A stretch of DNA of 11,163 bases from JAAYZK01 sp964535025. Its GTDB lineage: Bacteria; Planctomycetota; Phycisphaerae; SM23-33; FEN-1343. The stretch's first letter is position 1; the number at the start of each line of letters is the position of its first letter. Shown here piece by piece: positions 1-7,162 of this stretch. Where the stretch lies: NCBI GenBank assembly GCA_964535025.1, contig CAZHRW010000260.1, positions 1-11,163 of the forward strand, read 5' to 3'. Below the pieces are notes generated by a model that saw only the letters and a program-made list of their open reading frames with translations, was not told the DNA's origin and made no database searches. The position numbers and the translations under genes are program-made.

Positions 1-22
1 GCGACTCGAACAGGGATCTCCG

Positions 23-1129
23 ATGTCCGGGACTTCACAGATGGCGATCATCGGCTTGGGGGCGGCCGGCGCGGCCGAGGCGCTGATGGCGCTGGCGCCC
101 GCTCTGGCATTGGCGCCGATGCTGGCGGTGCTGTTGTTCGCCCCGCCGCGGTGGCTGGCACCGGCCCTGGCGGCGACCGTATCGGCCCAGGTGGCGCTGA
201 CGCTCATGCATCTGAAGGCGCTGCACGGGTCGGTGGGGGCGGGCGAGGTGGTGGCGGCCGCGGCGATGGCGATCGTCGTTTACGCAGGCCTGGCGGCGGC
301 CCTGTGGGCCTACCGGCGGCGGATACGCCGGATCGTGGCCCGGCTGAGCGGCCGTCAGGACCCGGCCATTGGCCTGCTCGCCGGCGGCGTGGCCCACGAC
401 CTGGCCGACCTGCTGAGCGTCGCGTTGGGCACGGCCCGCATTGTCGAGCGGAGTGACGCCTGTCTGCCGGCCGTCCGGGAGGACCTGGAAGCGATCACCG
501 ACGCCTTGCGGGGCGGCACGGCCCTGGTGCGGGAGCTGTCGGGGGTGATGGTCGGCCGCGAAATGCCCGCCGGGCCGGTGGAGGTCAACGCCCTGCTGGC
601 GCGGACGGCCTGCCAGTTCGACCTGGCCTTGCCGAAGACCATCGATCTGAAGGTGCGGCCGCACCCCTCCGGCCTTCACGTGCCGGGGCCGTCCATGCAG
701 GTCAAGCGGTGTCTGCTGAGCCTGCTGCTCAATGCCCGCGATGCCATCGACGGGACCGGGCGGATCGAGCTGATCGCCTCCCAGGCCGAACTTCGCGGCG
801 GCAGGGCCCGCCGCCTCGGCGTCGCCGCGGGGTCTTATGCGGTGCTCTCGGTTGTCGACACCGGCTGCGGCATGAACGGGCGGACGCGGGTCCGGGCGTT
901 CGACCCGGCCTTCACCACGCGGCCGGGCCGGGCCGACGGGACGGGGCTGACCCTCGTGGAGGGCATCGCGCACGACTTCGGCGGGTTCGTGGATGTCATC
1001 AGCCGTCCGGGCGGGGGCTGCCGCGTCGATCTGTATCTCCCCCTGTTCAACGCCGCCGCCCCCGCACGCCCGCGCGACGTGTCGACCGAGGCCGAGGCGG
1101 CCGTGATCCACGAACCGATGAAGCCCTGA
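23..1129 (+). CDS. Membrane-bound sensor histidine kinase (NtrB-like catalytic core)
   Basis: A 368-residue histidine kinase expected to autophosphorylate and pass phosphate to an unseen response regulator. Hydrophobic stretches at about residues 21-40, 45-64 and 76-97 look like membrane helices, followed by an Arg-rich stop (RRRIRR, 99-104). The dimerisation/phospho-acceptor segment holds GGVAHDLADLL (121-131) with H125. The ATPase domain has an N box (LLLNARDAI, 234-242), G1 (DTGCGM, 279-284), an F box (FDPAFTTR, 293-300) and G2 (GRADGTGLTL, 302-311). There is no PAS, HAMP or receiver domain, so the signal is either read in the membrane segment or comes from a partner. The start at 23 has a modest AGGGA 6 nt upstream, but the frame is open to the window edge, so a longer protein is possible. 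No response regulator lies next to it. The family is secure; the stimulus is unknown. Confidence 0.88.
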   Translation: MSGTSQMAIIGLGAAGAAEALMALAPALALAPMLAVLLFAPPRWLAPALAATVSAQVALTLMHLKALHGSVGAGEVVAAAAMAIVVYAGLAAALWAYRRRIRRIVARLSGRQDPAIGLLAGGVAHDLADLLSVALGTARIVERSDACLPAVREDLEAITDALRGGTALVRELSGVMVGREMPAGPVEVNALLARTACQFDLALPKTIDLKVRPHPSGLHVPGPSMQVKRCLLSLLLNARDAIDGTGRIELIASQAELRGGRARRLGVAAGSYAVLSVVDTGCGMNGRTRVRAFDPAFTTRPGRADGTGLTLVEGIAHDFGGFVDVISRPGGGCRVDLYLPLFNAAAPARPRDVSTEAEAAVIHEPMKP

Positions 1130-1130
1130 C

Positions 1131-1154
1131 GATGGGTCCGACCGCCGGCCCATC
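1131..1154. terminator. Hairpin between convergent genes, possible bidirectional terminator
   Basis: GATGGG (1131-1136) pairs with CCCATC (1149-1154), and CCG (1138-1140) pairs with CGG (1146-1148). This gives a 9-bp stem with one bulged T and a 5-nt loop. It fills the gap between the stop of the kinase gene and the stop of the convergent DD-peptidase gene and slightly overlaps the latter. No T-run follows on either strand, so it is not a classical intrinsic terminator; its position is the main argument. Confidence 0.35.
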
Positions 1155-2574
1155 ACGGCGACGGACGGGGCTCGATCGCGTCGATCCATTCGGCGATCAG
1201 CGCGTCGATCATCTGCCGCGCTGTGTCGTTGCCCCCGCGCACGTCATTGCAGAAGACGGCCATCGCAACGGCGGGGGTGCCATCGGCGTCGAGGATATAG
1301 CCGGCGAGGGTCACCACGCCGGCCAGCGTGCCGGTCTTGGCCCGGACCCGCCCCTGGTGGTCGGTGAGCCGCTTGCGGAGCGTGCCGTCCACGCCGGCGA
1401 TCGGCAGGCTGTCAAGGAAGGCCGGATGCTCGGCGGCGAGGCGGCGGAGGATCGTCGCGGCCGCTTCGGCCGAGAGGCGGTTGGTGCGGCTCATCCCGCT
1501 GCCGTCGGCGACGGCGATCTGATCGGGCGCCACGCCGTACCGCTTGACGAGGACGGTCCGGGCCAGCTCGGCGGCGGCCTCGAACGTCCCCCGGCCGGTC
1601 CGCTCGACCGCCGCTCGCAGCAGCAGGCACTCGGCGGCGAGGTTCAAGCTGCGCTTGTTCGCTCGCCGCAGCACCGTCGTCAGCGGCGTGACCTGCTCGT
1701 CGACCACCGTGAGCATCTCCGGCAGCGTCCGGTCGGCCTTGGCGACCTGCGCCCGGACCATCGGCGGGGTTCCCGCGATGCCCGCGCGGGCGAGGCGGGC
1801 GGCGAAGACCCGCCCCAGCAGCAGCGACGGCTCGTCGACCGCCACCGGGAACGGCTCGGCCGTCGGCGCCTTGACCGTGCCGCTGACGGTCACGGTGCGG
1901 CCGGCGGCGTCGTAGGCGACCCGCCAGAGCTGCCGAGACCCGCGGCGGAGGCGGTTGACGACATGCAGCCGCCGGCTGGCGGGGGAGATCGCCACGACCG
2001 GCGCGCCGTCGGCCAGCTCGATCCGGACATGGAGGCAGTTGTCGTTGAAGTTCAGCCCGGACACCGGCGCGCAGTACCACCGCCGGCGCTGGGCCTCGGG
2101 CCAGTCGGCGTGCCGCCGCTCCTGGAAGATGTCGTCGTCGAGCACCAGGTGCCCGTCGATCCGCGTCAGGCCCCGGTCGCGGAGGGCGCGGGCCCAGCGG
2201 TCCAGCGTGTCGTAGATCGTCCCGCCGTCCCGGGCGGCCAGGTGCGGGTCGCCCAGCGTCGGGTCGCCGTCGCCGATGACGAACACGTCGTCGTCGTGCA
2301 CCGCCAGCCGCGTGCGGAAGGCGAACGTCTCGCCCAGCACGTCCAGGGCGACCGCGGAGGTGCAGAGCTTCTGCACGCTGGCCGGCATCATGGGCCGGCG
2401 GGCCCCGCGGGAGGCGATCACCTGGCCGTCCGCCAGGCGGACCGCGCAGTACGTCACGGTGGTGTTGTGCCGCTCCAGGTAGGTTCGGACGGCCGGAGAG
2501 GTCTCGACGTCCGGCCGGGCGGCTCCGGCGGCGGTCAGCAGGCACATCAGCCCGATGGCGGCGTGTGATTTCAT
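1153..2574 (-). CDS. dacB: D-alanyl-D-alanine carboxypeptidase/endopeptidase, PBP4 type (peptidase S13)
   Basis: A periplasmic penicillin-binding protein that removes the terminal D-Ala from peptidoglycan stem peptides and/or cuts DD-cross-links. It starts with a signal-peptide-like stretch (MKSHAAIGLMCLLTAAGAA). All three active-site motifs of the S13 family are present in order: SVQK (66-69, nucleophile S66 and K69), SLN (309-311) within KRSLNLAAECL, and KTG (413-415). The family block DGSGMSRTN lies at 357-365. The long stretch between the first two motifs matches the inserted domains typical of PBP4. At 473 residues it is close to E. coli DacB, so it appears intact. The ATG at 2574 has only a weak ribosome site but directly precedes the signal sequence. 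It is divergent from the PilZ gene and convergent with the kinase. The family call is firm; the balance of carboxypeptidase and endopeptidase activity cannot be read from sequence. Confidence 0.93.
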   Translation of the reverse strand: MKSHAAIGLMCLLTAAGAARPDVETSPAVRTYLERHNTTVTYCAVRLADGQVIASRGARRPMMPASVQKLCTSAVALDVLGETFAFRTRLAVHDDDVFVIGDGDPTLGDPHLAARDGGTIYDTLDRWARALRDRGLTRIDGHLVLDDDIFQERRHADWPEAQRRRWYCAPVSGLNFNDNCLHVRIELADGAPVVAISPASRRLHVVNRLRRGSRQLWRVAYDAAGRTVTVSGTVKAPTAEPFPVAVDEPSLLLGRVFAARLARAGIAGTPPMVRAQVAKADRTLPEMLTVVDEQVTPLTTVLRRANKRSLNLAAECLLLRAAVERTGRGTFEAAAELARTVLVKRYGVAPDQIAVADGSGMSRTNRLSAEAAATILRRLAAEHPAFLDSLPIAGVDGTLRKRLTDHQGRVRAKTGTLAGVVTLAGYILDADGTPAVAMAVFCNDVRGGNDTARQMIDALIAEWIDAIEPRPSP

Positions 2575-2587
2575 GGTCGTCTGTCGC

Positions 2588-2616
2588 TTGGCGCGGCCGG
2601 CGGGAGTCGGTACGCT
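2588..2616 (+). promoter_or_regulatory. Weak candidate sigma70 promoter for the PilZ gene
   Basis: TTGGCG (2588-2593) and TACGCT (2611-2616) are separated by exactly 17 nt, about 45 nt ahead of the PilZ start, in the divergent gap. The -35 matches the consensus at four of six positions and the -10 at only three, so this could be chance in GC-rich DNA. Confidence 0.25.
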
Positions 2617-2662
2617 AAGACGCGTCGGCTACAGCCTATGAAACGGACGGAGGGCGTTCAAG

Positions 2663-2977
2663 ATGGCACAGGCACCGGTCGAGCGACGCACCCATCCGCG
2701 CCGGCGGATCGTCGCGGCCCTGCAGCTTCGACATCAGCAATCCGGCCTCAGTTTTCCCTGCCGCTGCGTTGACATTTCCCCCGGCGGCGCCCGCCTGGCG
2801 GTCCCGCCCACGATGCCCGTCCGCGCCGGCCACGGTGTCGTCATCGACGGCCTGGCCACCGCGGCGCCCGACCTGGCCTTCCCCCCGGCCGCCGGGGCCG
2901 CCGAGGTCGTCCGCGTCGATCGCGAGCCGCTCGTCACCCACGGACATCTCGTCATCGCCGTGCAGTTCGCCGGCTAA
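2663..2977 (+). CDS. Small single-domain PilZ protein (putative c-di-GMP receptor)
   Basis: A 104-residue protein that is almost entirely one PilZ domain. The two c-di-GMP-binding signatures are present: RxxxR near the N-terminus (R9 to R13, in RRTHPRRR) and DxSxxG (D37, S39, G42, in CVDISPGGARL). The rest is compatible with the small PilZ beta-barrel, ending in the strand LVIAVQFAG. PilZ proteins commonly tie c-di-GMP levels to motility, adhesion or exopolysaccharide output; here no effector domain is fused, so it would act through a partner. The ATG at 2663 is well supported by GGAGGG (2649-2654), 8 nt upstream. Its TAA overlaps the TAG of the convergent truA gene. Both binding motifs are kept, so nucleotide binding is likely; the target is unknown. 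Confidence 0.85.
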   Translation: MAQAPVERRTHPRRRIVAALQLRHQQSGLSFPCRCVDISPGGARLAVPPTMPVRAGHGVVIDGLATAAPDLAFPPAAGAAEVVRVDREPLVTHGHLVIAVQFAG

Positions 2978-3780
2978 CGCCATCGCCGGTCGTAGTGGAC
3001 CGCCTCCAGGCTCAGCCCGTCCGGCGGCGCGGTCGGACCGGCCAGGGCGCGGTCGCAGCCGGCCAGGATCCGGTCGATCCGCTCGACGGGCCAGTGGCCG
3101 CGGCCGATCTCGATGAGCGTGCCGGCGATGTTACGGACCATGTTGTAGAGGAACCCGTCGCCCTCGACGAGGATATGGATCTCCGGCTCGCAGTCGGCCA
3201 CGTCGCACCGCCAGACGTGGCGGATGGTGTTCTCGCGCTGCTCGGCCGAGCTGGCCAGGCCGCGAAAGTCGTGGCGGCCCAGCAGCCGGCGTCCGGCGGC
3301 CTGCATGCGGTCGACGTCGAGGGTCTTCCAGGGGTAGACATACACCTGCCCGGCCGCCATGACCGGCCGGGCGGCGGCGGTGTGGATGCGGTAGCGATAC
3401 GTCTTGCCCGTCGCCGAGCGCGAGGCGTGGAAGGCCTCGCCGACGGGCGTCGCCGAGCGGATCGCGATGTCGGCGGGCAGGCGGGCGTTGATGGCCTTGC
3501 GGCAGTTGGCCGGGCCGATAGCGAAGTTCGTGGTGTAGAAGTTCGCCACCTGCCCGGCGGCGTGGACGCCCGCGTCGGTCCGCCCGGCGCCGAAGACGAC
3601 GACCGGGTGGCCCATGACCCGCCCGGCGGCTTCCTCGATCCGCTGCTGGATGGTGTCGATCCCGTCCGCCTGCCGCTGCCAGCCGTGATAGGCGGCGCCG
3701 TTGTAGGCGATCACCAGCTTGAGGTTCCGCCGCGGCGGCAGGGCCGGCGGTGTCGCACTGTCCGCGGCCGGGTCGTTCAT
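2974..3780 (-). CDS. truA: tRNA pseudouridine(38-40) synthase TruA
   Basis: Cytoplasmic tRNA-modifying enzyme that converts uridines 38-40 in the anticodon stem-loop to pseudouridine. The 268 residues match the usual TruA length. Diagnostic segments are LVIAYNGAAYHGWQRQ (22-37), the catalytic motif GRTDAGVHAAGQVANF (66-81) with nucleophile D69, YRYRIHT, the FRGLAS block, and FLYNMVRNIAGTLIEIGRG near the C-terminus. The N-terminal 18 residues before RNLKLVIAY are Pro/Ala-rich and lie outside the conserved fold. The gene follows asd by 9 nt on the same strand, so it is probably co-transcribed and partly translationally coupled, because only a poor ribosome site is visible at the ATG. Its stop codon overlaps that of the convergent PilZ gene by 2 bp. 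Nothing suggests loss of function. Confidence 0.96.
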   Translation of the reverse strand: MNDPAADSATPPALPPRRNLKLVIAYNGAAYHGWQRQADGIDTIQQRIEEAAGRVMGHPVVVFGAGRTDAGVHAAGQVANFYTTNFAIGPANCRKAINARLPADIAIRSATPVGEAFHASRSATGKTYRYRIHTAAARPVMAAGQVYVYPWKTLDVDRMQAAGRRLLGRHDFRGLASSAEQRENTIRHVWRCDVADCEPEIHILVEGDGFLYNMVRNIAGTLIEIGRGHWPVERIDRILAGCDRALAGPTAPPDGLSLEAVHYDRRWR

Positions 3781-3789
3781 GTCATTCGC

Positions 3790-4788
3790 TTACAATTGCT
3801 CGGCGATCTGCACCGCGTTCAGCGCCGCGCCCTTGCGGATCTGGTCGCCGGCGACGAACAGGTCGATGCCCCGACCGTCGGGGATCGACGGGTCCTGGCG
3901 GATCCGCCCGACGAGGACGTCGTCGTGGTCGGTGGCGTCCAGGGGCATCGGGAAATAGCTGGCCTGGCGGTCGTCGACGATCTTGACGCCCGGCGCGTCG
4001 GCGAGGATCCGACGGACCTCCTCCTCGCCGACCGGCTCGTGGAACTCGATGTTGATCGCCTCGCTGTGGGCCCGCAGGACGGGCACCCGCACGCAGGTGG
4101 CCGAGATGCCGATGTCGGGGGCGTGGAAGATCTTCCACGTCTCCCGGCTCATCTTGTTCTCTTCCTCGTTGTAGCCGTTGTCGGCGACGGGCGAATTGTG
4201 GCAGAAGACGTTGAACAGCGCCTGGTGGGGCAGGACCTCGGCGGTCACCGGCCTGCCGGCCGCCCAGTCCCGCGCCTGCTGCTCGAGCTCGGCCATCGCC
4301 TTGGCGCCGGCGCCGCTGACGGCCTGGTAGGTGCTGACGATGATCCGCTTGATCGGATGGGCCTTGTGCAGCGGCCAGACCGGCACGTTCATGATGATCG
4401 TCGAGCAGTTGGGGTTGGCGATGATCCCGTCGTGGGTGGCGATGTCCTGGGGGTTGACCTCCGGCACCACCAGCGGCACACCCTCGGTCATCCGGAACGC
4501 CGAGGTGTTGTCTACCACCACCGCGCCGGCGGCCGTCGCGGCCGGGGCGAACTGCTTTGAAAGCGACCCGCCGGCCGAGGCGAGCACCAGGTCCACACCC
4601 TTGAAGCTCTTGTCGGTAAGTTCCTCAACCGTAAGCTCTTCGCCGTTGAACGGCAGCTTCCTGCCGGCCGAGCGGCTCGAGGCGAGCAGCTTGAGGCTCG
4701 CCATCGGGAAGTCCCGCTGCTGGAGGATCTTGAGAAATTCGGTTCCCACGGCGCCGGTGGCGCCCATGATCGCAACATGCTTAGCCAT
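3790..4788 (-). CDS. asd: Aspartate-semialdehyde dehydrogenase
   Basis: Converts beta-aspartyl phosphate to aspartate semialdehyde with NADPH, the branch point for diaminopimelate/lysine and for threonine and methionine. Counting from the ATG at 4788, the 332 residues show the nucleotide-binding loop MGATGAVGTEF (8-18), the catalytic cysteine in NPNCSTIIM (C128), the block YQAVSGAGAKAM (154-165), NEEENKM (207-213) and the substrate-binding RAHSEAINIEF (239-249). The frame runs open to 4950, but the extra 54 residues resemble no dehydrogenase N-terminus. A promoter at 4862-4890 lies inside that extension, and GAGG stands 12 nt upstream of the chosen ATG, so I start at 4788. truA follows 9 nt later. 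The length is normal and all catalytic parts are present. Confidence 0.96.
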   Translation of the reverse strand: MAKHVAIMGATGAVGTEFLKILQQRDFPMASLKLLASSRSAGRKLPFNGEELTVEELTDKSFKGVDLVLASAGGSLSKQFAPAATAAGAVVVDNTSAFRMTEGVPLVVPEVNPQDIATHDGIIANPNCSTIIMNVPVWPLHKAHPIKRIIVSTYQAVSGAGAKAMAELEQQARDWAAGRPVTAEVLPHQALFNVFCHNSPVADNGYNEEENKMSRETWKIFHAPDIGISATCVRVPVLRAHSEAINIEFHEPVGEEEVRRILADAPGVKIVDDRQASYFPMPLDATDHDDVLVGRIRQDPSIPDGRGIDLFVAGDQIRKGAALNAVQIAEQL

Positions 4789-4861
4789 CAGTATCGTTAA
4801 CCTCGTTGGCGTATTCGTGTAAGCAGGGACCCGGCCCCGCGACGTATCCCGAAGTCCAACA

Positions 4862-4890
4862 AGTATACCGTCGATGCTCGCGCCGTGCAA
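4862..4890 (-). promoter_or_regulatory. Sigma70-type promoter for asd-truA
   Basis: On the minus strand TTGCAC (4885-4890) and TATACT (4862-4867) are spaced by exactly 17 nt. The -10 matches TATAAT at five of six positions and the -35 matches TTGACA at four of six. Transcription would begin near 4855, giving a leader of roughly 65 nt before the asd ATG. A TATACT box is notable in such GC-rich DNA. The leader looks too short for a lysine riboswitch. Confidence 0.6.
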
Positions 4891-4903
4891 GGGCCGCGCA
4901 ATG

Positions 4904-4944
4904 CGCGGGCCCGGGAGCGGTGGGAGCGCCGCTCCGGGCCCGCG
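4904..4944 (-). terminator. Strong GC hairpin downstream of the chemoreceptor gene
   Basis: The arm at 4904-4920 pairs with the arm at 4929-4944 over 16 bp, with one bulged G and an 8-nt loop. It begins 33 nt beyond the chemoreceptor stop and just before the asd promoter, where a transcript end is expected. No U-tract follows, so termination may need Rho or the hairpin may serve mainly to protect the 3' end. An adjoining short palindrome (4893-4907) could form a competing structure. Confidence 0.45.
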
Positions 4945-4977
4945 TGGCATGAGTCGCCCGGTGTGGGGAGCCGGGCG

Positions 4978-6930
4978 TCAGAACGTCACCAACTCCTGCT
5001 CGTCCATGGGGATCGTCTCGGCCGGTGCAGGCGGGGCGGCCTCTTTCGTCGGCGTGGTGTGACGTGAGACGGCATGAGCCGCGAGGGTGGGTTGCTTCGG
5101 TGCCGCGGTCGCGACGGGATGATCCGTTCGGGATGGGGCCGTCGCGGCACGTGTCGTCGCGGCCGCGCCGCCGACGAGCGCCTCCAGCGCCTGGACCATG
5201 GCGTTCAGCTCGCCGGCCTGGGCGTTGAGCTCGGCCGCGGCCGAGGCCGATTCCTCGGCGTTGGCCGCGCTGGACTGGGTAACCTGGTCCATCTGGGTCA
5301 CCGCCGTGGTCACCTGTTCGATGCCCTGGGCCTGCTCGTTACTGGCGGCGGCGATCTCGCTGACCAGGTCATTGACCTTGCGGTTGCCCTCGGCGATCTC
5401 GTGGAGCGCCTCGGCGACCTCGCCGCTGATCTGCACGCCGCTGTCGGAGTTGGCGACGGATTCCTCGATCAACTGGGCCGTCGTGCGGGCCGCCTCGGCC
5501 GACCGCTGGGCGAGGTTGCGCACCTCCTCGGCGACCACGGCGAAGCCCTTGCCCGCCTCGCCGGCGCGGGCGGCCTCGACGGCGGCGTTGAGGGCCAGCA
5601 GGTTGGTCTGGAAGGCGATCTCGTCGATCGTCTTGACGATCTTGGCGGTCTCGTCGGCGGAGGTCTTGATCCGCTCGATCGCCTCGGTCATCCGCGTCAT
5701 CGCGCCGGAGCCCTTGTCGGCGCCGGCCTGGGCGGCGTCGGCCAGGCGCTTGGCTTCGGCGGCGTTGCCGGCGTTCTGCTTGGCCATCGAGGACATCTCT
5801 TCGATGCTGGCGCTGGTCTCTTCCAGGGCCGCCGCCTGCTCGCTGGCGCCTTCGGCCAGCGACTGGCTGGCGGCGGAGACCTGGCCGGCGGCGCTGGCGG
5901 TGTTCTCGGCGCCGGTCGTGAGCCTGCCGGCGATGCGGTTCAGCGCCGCCGTCAGGGACCGGACGATCCCGAAGGCGATGGCCACGCCGGCGACGATCGC
6001 CACGATCACGCCGATCGCCAGCGTCAGGTTGCTGGCCGTGACGGCCTTGGCGCTGCCGGTGGACGTGGCGATGACCCGGTCGTTGGCCTCGCTCAGTTGC
6101 GTCCGGGCCATGCTCAGGATGCCTTCGTAGACCGGGGCGCGTTCCTTGTCATTCCTGGCCAGATCCTGGCTGAGGCCCTGCATCGACTGAACGCCGGCGC
6201 GGTAGCTCGACGCGGTCTCGGCGATCCGGTCCAGCAGGTCGCGATCGGCCTGCTCGCCGGTCAGCTCCCGGGCCGTCCGGATGTGGCGGTCGAGGTCCTC
6301 CAGGCGCTCCAGCACCCCGGCGGCGCGGTCGGTGGCGCGGGTCATGATGAAGTACACCGCGTTGACGCGCAGATCGGCCAGGTCGGCCGCCAGGGCGCCG
6401 GCCACCTCGGTCGTCTTGCCGGTCGTCTCGCCGCCGGCGGCATACTGCCGCTGGGCGAACTGGCCGATGCTCTCGCTCAGGGCGGCCCCCAGCGTTCCCA
6501 GCGTCCGGCCCTGCTCGTTGAACCGCCTGAGCAGGTCGTAGTAATCCGTCAGGTACTCCACGTAGCGGGCGTTGAGCTGCTCGGCCTTGGTCACCTGGGC
6601 CGACAGCGCGGTCAATCCCCGCTCCTCGGCCATGGTCCCCAGCTCGCTCAGTGCCTCCTGGGCGTCACCCAGCAGGGCCAGCGACTTGTCGGCCAGCGCT
6701 TCATCGCCGTACAGCAGGTAGCCGCGGACCTGGAAGACGGCATCGAGGGCGTTCATGCACACGTCGCCCGCCTTGACCCCCGTCGGGGCGACCTCGTACG
6801 CCAGCATCTCCGAATCGGCGCCGATCCGTGCGCCGCTCCAGTACGCCATGGCCCCCAGGGCGGTGGTGATCAGCAGGACGACGGCGAACCCCAGCGCCAG
6901 CCGTTTTCCGACGGTCATTGACTTGAACAC
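4978..6930 (-). CDS. Methyl-accepting chemotaxis protein, transmembrane
   Basis: A 650-residue chemoreceptor that senses a periplasmic ligand and controls CheA through CheW. The first membrane helix is at about 11-30, the helical sensing domain at 31-300 and the second helix at about 301-323. The cytoplasmic coiled coil follows, with methylation-type segments near SEQAAALEETSASIEEM (363-379) and the near-invariant hairpin tip IAFQTNLLALNAAVEAARAG (438-457). Only about 20 residues separate the second helix from the signalling coil, too few for a normal HAMP domain. A low-complexity Ala/Pro/Thr linker (589-639) ends in IPMDEQELVTF, which lacks the Trp of the classic CheR/CheB tether. I chose a GTG start at 6930 because AAGGAG lies 7 nt upstream; ATG 6918 is too far from it, and the longer frame to 7086 adds unlike sequence. 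No che genes are nearby. The ligand is unknown. Confidence 0.93.
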   Translation of the reverse strand: MFKSMTVGKRLALGFAVVLLITTALGAMAYWSGARIGADSEMLAYEVAPTGVKAGDVCMNALDAVFQVRGYLLYGDEALADKSLALLGDAQEALSELGTMAEERGLTALSAQVTKAEQLNARYVEYLTDYYDLLRRFNEQGRTLGTLGAALSESIGQFAQRQYAAGGETTGKTTEVAGALAADLADLRVNAVYFIMTRATDRAAGVLERLEDLDRHIRTARELTGEQADRDLLDRIAETASSYRAGVQSMQGLSQDLARNDKERAPVYEGILSMARTQLSEANDRVIATSTGSAKAVTASNLTLAIGVIVAIVAGVAIAFGIVRSLTAALNRIAGRLTTGAENTASAAGQVSAASQSLAEGASEQAAALEETSASIEEMSSMAKQNAGNAAEAKRLADAAQAGADKGSGAMTRMTEAIERIKTSADETAKIVKTIDEIAFQTNLLALNAAVEAARAGEAGKGFAVVAEEVRNLAQRSAEAARTTAQLIEESVANSDSGVQISGEVAEALHEIAEGNRKVNDLVSEIAAASNEQAQGIEQVTTAVTQMDQVTQSSAANAEESASAAAELNAQAGELNAMVQALEALVGGAAATTRAATAPSRTDHPVATAAPKQPTLAAHAVSRHTTPTKEAAPPAPAETIPMDEQELVTF

Positions 6931-6937
6931 GTGCGAT

Positions 6938-6943
6938 CTCCTT
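6938..6943 (-). promoter_or_regulatory. Ribosome binding site fixing the GTG start of the chemoreceptor gene
   Basis: AAGGAG on the minus strand (extended GGGAAGGAG to 6946) stands 7 nt before GTG 6930 and 19 nt before ATG 6918. Ideal spacing to the GTG decides the start and gives the N-terminus MFKSMTVGKRL, a form familiar from other chemoreceptors. Confidence 0.8.
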
Positions 6944-7108
6944 CCCACGTTTGTGTGTGCCGCATCACGTCGCCGGGCATCGACGCATACGCCGGACCGT
7001 TCCCGACCCGAGAAGGCGTCAGCGGGGTCGGCCCCAGGGCCGATGTTCGCGACGCACTTCGAAGATCGGGTCGTTCGTCGCATCACACGAGCGGCCGCGC
7101 GGGGGAAG

Positions 7109-7144
7109 GGAGGGGGACAAACAGGGGACCCTCTGTCCCCCTCC
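7109..7144. repeat. Perfect 11-bp inverted repeat, REP-like hairpin
   Basis: GGAGGGGGACA (7109-7119) is matched exactly by its reverse complement TGTCCCCCTCC (7134-7144), around a 14-nt loop that itself carries a short AGGG/CCCT palindrome. It starts 18 nt past the stop of the PAS-LuxR gene and lies upstream of the chemoreceptor. It could end the regulator's transcript, although no U-tract follows. The GGGGGACA...TGTCCCCC form also resembles dispersed palindromes I associate with REP-type elements in planctomycete and related genomes. One copy in this window cannot separate the two readings. Confidence 0.5.
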
Positions 7145-7162
7145 GGCGACCACGGTCCGGCC

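Noticed and set aside
709..2568. A 619-codon open frame on the + strand across the kinase end and opposite dacB
   Set aside because: It is antisense to a clearly conserved PBP4 gene and its translation is Arg/Gly/Asp/Pro-rich low-complexity text without any domain. High GC at third positions suppresses stops in the opposite frames.
2995..4560. A 521-codon + strand frame opposite truA and asd
   Set aside because: It crosses two well-recognised genes on the other strand and has no recognisable fold or ribosome site.
4789..4855. Lysine riboswitch in the asd leader
   Set aside because: The leader is only about 65 nt from the predicted start, much shorter than the lysine aptamer, and shows no matching fold.
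4789..4950. N-terminal extension of asd by 54 codons
   Set aside because: The added residues are Pro/Arg-rich and unlike the family, a promoter lies inside the extension, and the ATG at 4788 starts exactly at the first conserved strand.
5074..6921. A 615-codon + strand frame opposite the chemoreceptor gene
   Set aside because: It mirrors the chemoreceptor's codon pattern, has repetitive Gly/Leu/Val/Asp composition and shows no motif; it is a shadow of a GC-rich gene.
6931..7086. N-terminal extension of the chemoreceptor
   Set aside because: The added sequence is polar and unlike chemoreceptor starts, while GTG 6930 has an ideal AAGGAG.
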